A stretch of 35,547 bases of DNA from NCBI GenBank assembly GCA_013140485.1, contig JABFSS010000117.1:1-35547 (forward strand), given 5' to 3'. The notes under the pieces were generated by a model. It worked only from the letters and a program-made list of their open reading frames with translations, ran no database searches and had not been told where the DNA came from. This stretch comes from Candidatus Peribacteraceae bacterium. GTDB lineage: Bacteria > Patescibacteriota > Gracilibacteria > Peribacterales > Peribacteraceae. The position numbers were made by a program, and so were the translations under genes. Positions within the stretch are counted from its first letter, which is position 1. Every line of letters starts with the position of its first letter. This document shows, in pieces, positions 15,263-21,918 of this stretch.

Positions 15263-15790
15263 CTACAAGATAATCCTGACTTTTTCGACCTCCTGATCGA
15301 GCGTTCCTTCCAGCAATTCCTCCCATGTCTTCTCGAGCACGGGATGTTTCCCCAATGGATCCATGAGTTCGCTCAGCGGTTCCAGGACGAAGCGGCGTTC
15401 GTGCATGCGGGGGTGCGGGATGATCAGAGGGCCGTCAGATTCTTTTGCTTGATGGGAGGCGTGCCAGGTCTCTGCATCGGGATGAATGCCGGTACCGTGC
15501 AGCAGGAGATCGAGGTCAATGGTCCGCGGACCGAAACGAAACGGGGGATTTTTTCCCAGGTGCCGCTCGATGTGGCTCAGGAATTCGTAGATTTCATCGG
15601 GAGAGTGATCGGCATCGAGCATGGCGACCGCATTCAAGAAGTCTTCCTGCCTCTCGTGGTGCATGGGCGCGCTGCGGTAGACCGACGAGAAGCGGATGGC
15701 TGGGTGACGGTCGCGAAGCAGCGTGACCGCAGCTTTGATGTTGTCTTCGGGGTCGATGTTGCTGCCGAGGGCGATGTAGATCGAAGGCAC
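15263..15790 (-). CDS. folK: 2-amino-4-hydroxy-6-hydroxymethyldihydropteridine pyrophosphokinase
   Basis: Activates 6-hydroxymethyl-dihydropterin with ATP for dihydropteroate synthesis. Seen: IYIALGSNIDPEDNI at the N-terminus, SSVYRSAP, FLNAVAML, FGPRTIDLDLLLHG with the metal-binding Asp residues, and IPHPRMHERRFVLEPLSEL. The frame stays open to 15880, but the added residues (FVPSVPFVASVPS) are encoded by a reiterated word array and are not FolK-like, so a GTG at 15790 giving MPSIYIALGSN is preferred. About 175 residues. It follows folB on the same strand; the pair carries two consecutive-acting enzymes. Confidence 0.93.
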   Translation of the reverse strand: MPSIYIALGSNIDPEDNIKAAVTLLRDRHPAIRFSSVYRSAPMHHERQEDFLNAVAMLDADHSPDEIYEFLSHIERHLGKNPPFRFGPRTIDLDLLLHGTGIHPDAETWHASHQAKESDGPLIIPHPRMHERRFVLEPLSELMDPLGKHPVLEKTWEELLEGTLDQEVEKVRIIL

Positions 15791-15825
15791 AGAGGCGACA
15801 AAGGGAACAGAGGGGACAAAGGCGA
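15786..15825. repeat. Word array in the folB/folK gap
   Basis: Reiterated GACAAAGG, GAACAGAGG and GGCACAGAGG words. It shares the 12-mer ACAGAGGCGACA with the DipZ-like linker 11.6 kb away and similar words with the glnA/amt gap. Single arm only. It overlaps the folK start region. Confidence 0.55.
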
Positions 15826-15827
15826 TA

Positions 15828-16175
15828 TCACTTGGTTCGGATAATCGTGAGTGTAACGTGACGAGCTCCGGGAATCGCAAATTTCTTCACCGTCACCGTC
15901 ACTGCGGTCGTTTTATACTTCTTGAGAATCATCTGCGCGACGTCTTCGGCAAAGCGCTCGATGGTTTTGCGTTCTTTCTTTGCGAGTTCCTTCAAATCAT
16001 TCGTCACGTCGGAATAATTGACCGATTTCTTCACGTCGTCGGATTTTGCGGCCGCTTTGGCGTCAATTTCCATCTCCACGGTCACCAAGATGCGCTGCTC
16101 GGTTTCGCGTTCTTCCTTGGGGACGCCGATGTGCGTCCAGAGTTCGAGGTCGGTGATGGTAAGCAAATCGGACAT
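15828..16175 (-). CDS. folB: Dihydroneopterin aldolase
   Basis: Converts dihydroneopterin to 6-hydroxymethyl-dihydropterin and glycolaldehyde. Short single-domain protein of 115 residues, as usual. Seen: LLTITDLELWTHIGVPKEER at the N-terminus (the conserved IGV-x2-EE loop), QRILVTVEMEID, NYSDVTNDLKELA and a catalytic Lys in VTVKKFAIPGARHV. It is followed by folK, the next step of the pathway. The ATG at 16175 has TATTCT 6 nt upstream within a word-type inverted array. Confidence 0.95.
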   Translation of the reverse strand: MSDLLTITDLELWTHIGVPKEERETEQRILVTVEMEIDAKAAAKSDDVKKSVNYSDVTNDLKELAKKERKTIERFAEDVAQMILKKYKTTAVTVTVKKFAIPGARHVTLTIIRTK

Positions 16176-16246
16176 GAATCAAGAATAAAGAATCATGAAT
16201 CAAGAATGAAGTTTTTCATGACTCATGCTTCATGATTCGTTATTCA
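16174..16246. repeat. Word-type inverted array in the secD/folB gap
   Basis: The left arm (16174-16210) repeats ATGAATCAAGAAT and AAGAATCATG words; the right arm (16215-16246) carries the complements, TTCATGACTCATG, CTTCATGATTCG and TTATTC. It fills the whole gap, and runs through the stop codon of secD and the start codon of folB. Confidence 0.7.
16176..16187 (-). promoter_or_regulatory. Candidate leaderless -10 element of folB inside a repeat
   Basis: On the minus strand TATTCT (16187-16182) is followed by 6 nt and then the folB ATG. Same hexamer and spacing as upstream of thyA, but here it is one of the repeated words, so the array itself may supply the promoter. Confidence 0.4.
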
Positions 16247-18688
16247 GCGTTTTACGCCGAACAACTCAGGCCTTTCGGCCAGTTTTGTTTCCGCAAGGCG
16301 GCGCAACAACCATCGAGTGACGGTGACGGCCGTGAACATGGAGAGAAGCGTTCCCATGCCGAGCGTTACGGCGAATCCGCGGATGATGGAGGTGCCTGCG
16401 GAGAAGAGAATCAAGCACGTGATCAATGCGGTGATGTTGCCGTCGCGGATGGCGGGCCAAGAGTGCTTAAAGCTGGACTCGATCGCCGATTTCACCAGTT
16501 TCCCTTTTCGCAGTTCTTCCTTCATGCGCTCGAAGACGAGCACGTTGGCGTCCACCGCCATTCCGATGCTCAAGATGGTTCCCGCCATGCCCGCGAGCGT
16601 CAGTACGATGTAATTGCTGCTGAAGAGCAGGAGAGGGAGCTTGAAGATCGCGAAGAGGAGCACGGCGTAGAAGAGCAGAGCGATATCGGCCATCAAGCCC
16701 AGGATCCTGTACGCGACGATCATGTAGAGCATGAGAATCACGGTGCCGATGAGCGCGGCCATCAAGGAGGTGCGCAGGGCCGCTTTGCCGAGGGTCGCTT
16801 CCACTGTGTACTGGCCCACTAAATGGATGGGGGCGGGGATCGCACCCGTATTGAGGTCCTGGGCGAGTTGCCTGGCTTCATCAAAGTTGCCGTTGCCGGT
16901 GATCACCGCCATGCCGCCGGCGATTTCCTCGTTGACGCGCGGCGCCGAGATCAGTTCGCCGCCGACGAAGATCGCGATTTGCTTGCCCGTGTTCCGCTTG
17001 GTCAACTCTTGGAACATCTTGCCGCCCTCGGCGTCAAAGGCGATCTGCACCACGGGAATGTTCGTCACGCCGTCGAGCGAGACGGTGGCGGAACGGAAGT
17101 GCTTGCCGTCGAGCGCGGTGTCCTTCCATCCCGTCGGTTCGAGCGAGAAGAAGAGCAGACTCAAAGTCACCGCGGGCTCGGTGCTCTTCACGGCGCCCTG
17201 TTGCAATTTTGCCGCGAGGGCTTCGGTGCGAGCTTGTGCGTCCGTGCCGGAAATCACCAGTTCGTCGTACGTGGCGATGTCCGGAGTCACGCTAAGAGCC
17301 TTATCGAGACGAATGACGTGATAGCCGAACTGCGTTTCGACCGGTTCGGTCAGGTCGCCGACTTTCGTCAGCGCGAAGGCGGCTTCTTCAAACGTCGGCG
17401 CCATGATTCCGCGCCCGAAGGAGCCGAGCTTGCCACCGTCCTTGCGCGATTCTCCATCGGATTGTGTCGCAGCCAACTGGGTGAAATTCGCCCCGGAGCG
17501 CGCTTGTCCCAGGAGCTGCGTCGCGCGGGCGAGCGCTTGCTCTTTGGTGCGCGTCACGTCCGCTCCCGCTCCCGACGCTCCGGCGTACGAGACGAGAATG
17601 TGGCTCGCGGAGATCTGCTCGCCGCCGTGCTGGAAATTGCTCAGGAAGAGAATTCGGCCGACGGCATCGGTCTGTACCTGCTTGAGAGAGCCGGGCGTGA
17701 CGCTCCGGAGGGCAGCCGCGACGCGCGCGTCGATCTTGGCGTCGAGCGGAGTCTTCTCATGGTGGACGGTGCTCGCTCCCGGTTCCGTCTTCGCGAGATA
17801 TGCGAAGGCTTTGTTCGCTTCGACGATCGTCCGGCCGGTGGCCGTGGGGCCGCGGAGAACTTCGGCGAGGAAGATGCCGGCGACTTCCTGCTCCGTAACC
17901 GAGCCGTCAGCGTTCTGCTTTGGTTGCTTGACGCTGCCGTCGCGTAAGACGACTTTGCCCCCAAAGGGGGCCCCTTTGGGGCTCGGCGCCGCTGCCCAGA
18001 GTCCGTCCAGTCCTTTCGGAATCTGATCGCGGAAAAACGTCTTGCCGGGCTGGTAGGCCATACCCAATTGGCTGCCCAGATCCTGTCCTTCCTTCGTCAG
18101 CGTCGAACCGCTCTCGGTGATCCTCCGGAGCGCGTTTTCTGCGCGCGAGCGGACTTCTCCTTTGTACTCCGCAGTCGCTTCGAGCATCGGTTCTTTGAAT
18201 TCCAGCTGGATGGTTTTCCCGACGACTTTAATGCACTCCTGCACGTCCACGAGTCCGGGACACTCGACGAGCAAATGGCGTTCATCTCCGAAATACGACG
18301 GCGTGATGGTGGCTTCGCTCACGCCGAGCGAGTTAATGCGTCGTTCGAGGACGGCGCGGATCGCTTCCACAAGGTTGCTCCGTTGGTCCACGATGCTCTG
18401 TCGTTGCGCTTGGGCGAGATTGATCTCCTCCACTTGTCCGCCGCTCTTCTGCAGGCGGTCGATTTCGGCGTCGACGTCGGCAAGCTGTTTGCGGATTTCT
18501 TCCTCCGAGATACGAAAATCGAGCTGCGTGCCTCCGGCGAGATCAAGACCCAAGTGCAAGCCCGGCCACGAAATCTGCGGCAGGCCCGGCGGCAACTGTT
18601 TCCAGTCCGCCGGAAGGGCGATCAGCAGTGCCGACACGCCGAGGGCGGCGGTCACAAGAGGCCAGAGGAGGGTGCGGCGGGAAGCCAT
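16244..18688 (-). CDS. secD: SecD protein-export subunit with an embedded parvulin-type prolyl isomerase domain
   Basis: SecD uses the proton gradient to drive late translocation through SecYEG. From the ATG at 18688 (814 residues; an earlier in-frame start adds 16): membrane helix 1 at 10-27; P1 base with GLDLAGGTQLDF (47-58), LERRINSLGVSEATI (114-128) and LLVECPGLVDV (139-149); then an insertion; then P1 head with VVQIAFDAEGGKMFQ (546-560), IAIFVGGELISAPRV (571-585) and GNGNFDEARQLAQDLNTG (598-615); then five helices with GMAVDANVLVFERMKEE. The insertion contains a complete parvulin domain, about 358-463: ASHILV, GGKLGSFGRGIM, FEEAAFAL and TQFGYHVIRL. It would lie outside the membrane. SecF is not fused and not in the window. 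Residues 236-244 are encoded by a palindrome. SecD typically has 400-620 residues. Confidence 0.95.
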   Translation of the reverse strand: MASRRTLLWPLVTAALGVSALLIALPADWKQLPPGLPQISWPGLHLGLDLAGGTQLDFRISEEEIRKQLADVDAEIDRLQKSGGQVEEINLAQAQRQSIVDQRSNLVEAIRAVLERRINSLGVSEATITPSYFGDERHLLVECPGLVDVQECIKVVGKTIQLEFKEPMLEATAEYKGEVRSRAENALRRITESGSTLTKEGQDLGSQLGMAYQPGKTFFRDQIPKGLDGLWAAAPSPKGAPFGGKVVLRDGSVKQPKQNADGSVTEQEVAGIFLAEVLRGPTATGRTIVEANKAFAYLAKTEPGASTVHHEKTPLDAKIDARVAAALRSVTPGSLKQVQTDAVGRILFLSNFQHGGEQISASHILVSYAGASGAGADVTRTKEQALARATQLLGQARSGANFTQLAATQSDGESRKDGGKLGSFGRGIMAPTFEEAAFALTKVGDLTEPVETQFGYHVIRLDKALSVTPDIATYDELVISGTDAQARTEALAAKLQQGAVKSTEPAVTLSLLFFSLEPTGWKDTALDGKHFRSATVSLDGVTNIPVVQIAFDAEGGKMFQELTKRNTGKQIAIFVGGELISAPRVNEEIAGGMAVITGNGNFDEARQLAQDLNTGAIPAPIHLVGQYTVEATLGKAALRTSLMAALIGTVILMLYMIVAYRILGLMADIALLFYAVLLFAIFKLPLLLFSSNYIVLTLAGMAGTILSIGMAVDANVLVFERMKEELRKGKLVKSAIESSFKHSWPAIRDGNITALITCLILFSAGTSIIRGFAVTLGMGTLLSMFTAVTVTRWLLRRLAETKLAERPELFGVKR
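17959..17981. repeat. In-frame palindrome inside secD
   Basis: CCCCAAAGGGG, one G, CCCCTTTGGGG: perfect 11-bp arms, coding for SPKGAPFGG (residues 236-244) in the region between the SecD P1 base and the isomerase domain. Confidence 0.75.
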
Positions 18689-18734
18689 GGGTCCGAGGCA
18701 GGATAGCAACCTCGCGAGGCAGGAGCCAGGGCTC

Positions 18735-18795
18735 AAATATCAGGTTTCAGGAAAACATGAGCACCACTGAATCCTGTGTTCTGAACCATGAATCC
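18735..18795. repeat. Word-type inverted array in the P1-like lipoprotein/secD gap
   Basis: The left arm holds TATCAGG and TTTCAGGAAAAC (18737-18756); the right arm holds GAATCCTGTGTTCTGAACC (18769-18787) and GAATCCT. It is weaker than the other arrays but has the same design and fills much of the 113-bp gap. Confidence 0.5.
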
Positions 18796-18801
18796 TCCGT
18801 G

Positions 18802-19467
18802 TCACTGAGCCGCCGTAAATGTCACATGCAAGCCCACATTAACGTCATCCGCGAACGCATTTGCCAGGTCCGCACTCGGGATGCCGTCTATTTGGATGGC
18901 ATCTTGCTTGTCCTTGGCGTCAATGAGCTTCTTGCTCATCAATTGACCCCGTACGAAGACGCCGATCACGCTGCCGCGGTTCTTTGCGAACATCTCTTTC
19001 AGCAGGGTTTGTCCTTCGGGTGTGAACTTGAGCACGACGGATCCCTGGCTCGCCCCGGCCTCGGTCACGAGCAGGGTGGGTGCCACCCAGTCGAAATGCT
19101 TCGTCTCGATGCCGGTCTCTTTAAATTCTCCGAATTTCTCGCTGATGATGTCGCCCAGGCCCGCCTCCACTTGCTTCATGATCGACATGGTAAACGGCGT
19201 CGTGAGCCCGTCACTCAAGACCTGTGCCCCGTCGGCGTCGGACACGGTCACGGTGAGTGTCGTCGCGTCGTCTTTCGTGACGAGTGCCTGTTTGGTCACT
19301 TTCTTTCCCTTCGATTCCATTCTTCCGACGACCACGCGTTCCAACGAAGCCTTCAGCTGGTCCAGTCGCACGGGATCCTGCGAATCGAACGCGACGTTGA
19401 GCGTCACGGTCTTGGAACAGGCAACAAGAAGGAAGGTGAGTGCGAGGGCGGGGAGGAGGCGTTTCAT
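18802..19467 (-). CDS. Lipoprotein resembling a stand-alone SecD P1 (extracytoplasmic) domain
   Basis: From the ATG at 19467, 221 residues with a lipoprotein signal peptide: KRLLPALALTFLLVAC, lipobox LVAC, Cys17. The mature part aligns by eye with both halves of the P1 domain of the neighbouring SecD: LERVVVGRMESKGKKVTK (43-60) with the base helix and strand of SecD (LERRINSLGVSEATI), and a clearer head match, VVLKFTPEGQTLLKEMF (144-160), GSVIGVFVRGQLMSKK (165-180) and IDGIPSADLANAFADDVNVG (193-212) against SecD VVQIAFDAEGGKMFQ, KQIAIFVGGELIS and GNGNFDEARQLAQDLNTG. It has no membrane helices beyond the signal. It lies 113 bp upstream of secD, same strand. Inferred role: an accessory of SecD at the outer face of the membrane. 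Upstream residues to 19530 look non-coding. Confidence 0.85.
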   Translation of the reverse strand: MKRLLPALALTFLLVACSKTVTLNVAFDSQDPVRLDQLKASLERVVVGRMESKGKKVTKQALVTKDDATTLTVTVSDADGAQVLSDGLTTPFTMSIMKQVEAGLGDIISEKFGEFKETGIETKHFDWVAPTLLVTEAGASQGSVVLKFTPEGQTLLKEMFAKNRGSVIGVFVRGQLMSKKLIDAKDKQDAIQIDGIPSADLANAFADDVNVGLHVTFTAAQ

Positions 19468-19479
19468 AGTTGTACTAGT

Positions 19480-19496
19480 GCAGGTCTTCGACCTGC
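19480..19496. repeat. Perfect 7-bp palindrome
   Basis: GCAGGTC, TTC, GACCTGC between the nucleotidyltransferase and the P1-like lipoprotein gene. Typical REP-like short hairpin; also in a position to be a weak terminator or leader hairpin. Confidence 0.6.
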
Positions 19497-19519
19497 GTAG
19501 GTGAGAGTATGCCTGGCCT

Positions 19520-20470
19520 TCACCGTACAATCAATTTCGTCCCCGTCCGCAGCATCTGCTTCTGCAAATCTATTCCTTCCAGCACGCAGCCGTCATCGAT
19601 CACGCAGTTCTTGAGCGTGCAGTTCCGGATGGTCACATTGTCGAAAATCATACAGTCAGTGAGCTCACTTCCTTCTATTGAACAGTTCTTGCCGATCGTG
19701 ACGCTGCCCCGGCACTCTGTCTCCTTCACAGTGGCCGTCGGATCAATCAGCGCTCGCTCGCCGATCAGTTCGCGGTGAGCATCGAGGTACGAATGGAACG
19801 ATCCGATGTCCATCCAGGGTTCAGTGAACGTGAAGTATTCGACGGCAAGATTCTTTCGTAAGAATTCCTCGAAAATGCCGCCGAGGTTATCCGGTTTCAC
19901 TTTCGCATAGTCTTTCACGACGGAGAGCGTGCTCTTGGGGAACACGACGCAGCCGGTGCTTACCAACGTCGATGAGGGCGACTTCGGTTTTTCTTCGAAT
20001 GCCTTCACGCGCACTCCTTCTCCCGGAACAACAACGCCGAACGCCTTCGCTCGTTCAAGATCCCCGATGTCGTGCGCGGCAAGCAGGGGATTACCGTGGA
20101 AGGCTTTCAGAAATTTCTCCAGAGAAAATCCCAAGTAGTTATCTCCCGTCAGAATTAGCAGGTCATCATCAATCTTCTCGGCTTCCACCCACTGTGCGAT
20201 GGAACCGAGCGCGCCGAGTTTCTGGTCATCGCGCAGCGTTCCTTCGACGACGAGTTCCATTCCCTTCCGGTCCAATCCATCCATCCACTTCTTAAATCCA
20301 TCCGCGAAAGCTCCGTTTGTGCTCACCGTCACGGGCATGCCGTCCGGAATCTTTTCCACCAGATGCGTGATGATGGGTTTGCCCGCGAGCGGCAGAAGCG
20401 GCTTGGCCCGTTTTTCGGTCAACGGCCATAGTCTGGTCGCGAAGCCGCCGGCTAAAATAAAGGCTCTCAT
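19520..20470 (-). CDS. Sugar nucleotidyltransferase with a left-handed beta-helix tail
   Basis: Activates a sugar phosphate to an NDP-sugar. The N-terminal Rossmann-like domain starts with AFILAGGFATRLWPLTEKRAKP, the signature loop of nucleoside-diphosphate-sugar pyrophosphorylases (GG...TR...KP), followed by LLILTGDNYLG (metal-binding Asp) and AFEEKPKSPSS. The C-terminal 80 residues contain hexapeptide-type repeats (SVTIGKNCSIEGSEL, MIFDNVTIRNCTLKNCVIDDGC), a beta-helix. At 316 residues it is shorter than GlmU or ManC. Base specificity (glucose-1-P, mannose-1-P) is not decidable. Downstream of a polyprenyl-transferase-like membrane protein, so surface-polysaccharide synthesis is a fair inference. 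Confidence 0.88.
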   Translation of the reverse strand: MRAFILAGGFATRLWPLTEKRAKPLLPLAGKPIITHLVEKIPDGMPVTVSTNGAFADGFKKWMDGLDRKGMELVVEGTLRDDQKLGALGSIAQWVEAEKIDDDLLILTGDNYLGFSLEKFLKAFHGNPLLAAHDIGDLERAKAFGVVVPGEGVRVKAFEEKPKSPSSTLVSTGCVVFPKSTLSVVKDYAKVKPDNLGGIFEEFLRKNLAVEYFTFTEPWMDIGSFHSYLDAHRELIGERALIDPTATVKETECRGSVTIGKNCSIEGSELTDCMIFDNVTIRNCTLKNCVIDDGCVLEGIDLQKQMLRTGTKLIVR

Positions 20471-20472
20471 GA

Positions 20473-20560
20473 GGTAAACGAAGAAAACAACGAAAACAAA
20501 GTAAACGAGGAAATCGTGCGAATTATACTCCTCGTTTCCTTCGTTTGCGTTGTTTGCCTC
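20473..20560. repeat. Word-type inverted array upstream of the nucleotidyltransferase
   Basis: The left arm (20473-20516) reads GTAAACGAAGAAAACAACG and AAAACAAAGTAAACGAGG; the right arm (20529-20560) is the complement, CTCCTCGTTTCCTTCG then TTTGCGTTGTTTGCC. The right arm contains the reverse complement of the 15-mer AAACGAAGGAAACGA, which is also present in the array at 24294-24308. It fills the whole gap between two co-directional genes. Confidence 0.8.
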
Positions 20561-21364
20561 TCACCTGAAGAACCAACTCCACCACCCGGCATCCGGACTC
20601 ACCACCGTCACCGCTTTGCCCTCCAGGCTCTCCACCCGTTCATCCTGTTCCACGATCCCGAGCACGGAGGGCAGGAGCATGTAGGTGATGCCGTGCGCGC
20701 GGCACGCACCGAGCAGATTGATGGATTGTTCGAGGTCGCTGCACTGCAGGACGTGCGTGATGCCGAAGTCGCGCAACGTCTCCTCCAGCTTGTCGAGCTT
20801 GCCTTTCACCGGCACGCCTTCGATTTCTTTCTCTTTCACTCCCGAGGCATCGAGGATCGCGACGGGCACGAGAACGCTGCGGCGCTCGCGCAGATGCTTG
20901 AGGAGCGTCCGCGTTTCGCGCGTGACTCCGACGATGAGTGTCGGATATACGGGGTGCCCGCTAATGAGGACCGCACGCATGATGAATCCCATCGCCATGT
21001 GCCATGTCCATGTCGTCACCGCGCTCAGGACCGCTGCTTCAATGACGAGCATCCGGCTGAAGATGCCTTGGAAGAGGAAGAAATAGACAAGCGTGACGAA
21101 GGCAATGCCCAGCACCGATGCGTATGCGATATACGCGGCATTGCGCGGAGACCGTTGGTTCCGTGTCAGCCCGAACGTCCGTGTCGTTGCGAGGAATGCG
21201 AGCCAGGGGATGCCGCTGATCGCGACTGCCGTCATGTAGTCATGAAAAGGGAGGTCACTGGAGAAAATCCAGCCCACGCGGAAGAAATATGCAAAGGCGT
21301 ACGCTGCCAGAAAGAGGGCGTAGTCGGTCGCAAGCCAAAGGAAGAGGATCAAAGGTCTGCGCAT
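20561..21364 (-). CDS. Polyprenyl glycosylphosphotransferase-like protein lacking the transferase domain
   Basis: Residues 1-115 contain four or so membrane helices (LILFLWLATDYALFLAAYAF, WLAFLATT, VLGIAFVTLVYFFLF, MLVIEAAVLSAVTTW), then a Rossmann-like domain: TLIVGVTRETRTLLKHLRE, VAILDASG, IEGVPVKGKLDKLEETLRDF, ITHVLQCSDLEQSINLLGAC and GITYMLLP. This is the N-terminal architecture (CoA-binding-3 type) of WbaP/exopolysaccharide priming transferases. The C-terminal sugar-transferase domain with its catalytic acidic motif is absent; the frame closes cleanly after 267 residues, and no remnant follows. It may be a scaffold or regulator, or a gene lost to truncation. Confidence 0.82.
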   Translation of the reverse strand: MRRPLILFLWLATDYALFLAAYAFAYFFRVGWIFSSDLPFHDYMTAVAISGIPWLAFLATTRTFGLTRNQRSPRNAAYIAYASVLGIAFVTLVYFFLFQGIFSRMLVIEAAVLSAVTTWTWHMAMGFIMRAVLISGHPVYPTLIVGVTRETRTLLKHLRERRSVLVPVAILDASGVKEKEIEGVPVKGKLDKLEETLRDFGITHVLQCSDLEQSINLLGACRAHGITYMLLPSVLGIVEQDERVESLEGKAVTVVSPDAGWWSWFFR

Positions 21365-21378
21365 TGTTCAAGAATACA

Positions 21379-21903
21379 TTATTTCTTCGCCAATACCCCT
21401 GTTATCTTCGCGAGGATAAATGCAACCAATGCTTCCTGCACGGCTTCCTGGTGATCTATGGCTTCCCCTTCATCTATCCACTCAGGAAGCCCGTCCCGAT
21501 CGAACAATGCCTCGCTCTCTGTCTGCATTTTCTCCTGCAGAAGACCTGCGATGCGGATTTCCCATAGATCCTTCGCTTTGCCGATGGCAGCTTCATAGTC
21601 GGTCGCAATGTGTTTGTCCGGCTCCTCTTTGACCATTTCTTTGTGCATCGTGAGGAGTGCGCGGTAGCAGTCAGCGTATGTTTTCAGTGTTTTTGTGAGC
21701 CGCTGATATTTTGCTCTCAATCGCCGGGTTACTTCCCGATCGCCGATGTCCTGGAGCGTGCGCAGCTCCTTGGGAGTACCGATTGCCTTCTCGCGCACCT
21801 TCCGCATGGATGCATTTGCGACGGGAATGAATGCATCAGCATTGCACGGCTGTGCAATCACTTCCTTGAGCGCCGTCAGCAGTGTCTTGTCCAATGACAT
21901 CAT
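21379..21903 (-). CDS. Hypothetical helical protein
   Basis: 174 residues, soluble and strongly helical with many charged residues (REVTRRLRAKYQRLTKTLKTYADCYRALL; KAKDLWEIRIAGLLQEKMQTESEALF). No family recognised. It starts 15 bp after the stop of the putative secreted metal-binding protein and ends 15 bp before the next gene, so it sits within a minus-strand operon. TATTTT lies 5 nt before its first ATG. Confidence 0.7.
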   Translation of the reverse strand: MMSLDKTLLTALKEVIAQPCNADAFIPVANASMRKVREKAIGTPKELRTLQDIGDREVTRRLRAKYQRLTKTLKTYADCYRALLTMHKEMVKEEPDKHIATDYEAAIGKAKDLWEIRIAGLLQEKMQTESEALFDRDGLPEWIDEGEAIDHQEAVQEALVAFILAKITGVLAKK

Positions 21904-21918
21904 GAAGAAAAATAGGAA

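Noticed and set aside
16823..17947. Long open frame antisense to secD (374 codons)
   Set aside because: Its translation is Arg/Gly/Asp/Glu-rich with no domain; the opposite strand encodes SecD with clear motifs, so this is a codon-bias shadow.
16244..18688. SecD-isomerase as two genes joined by a frameshift or assembly error
   Set aside because: The frame is continuous, and both P1 halves flank the isomerase in the proper SecD order, ending in the normal membrane helices.
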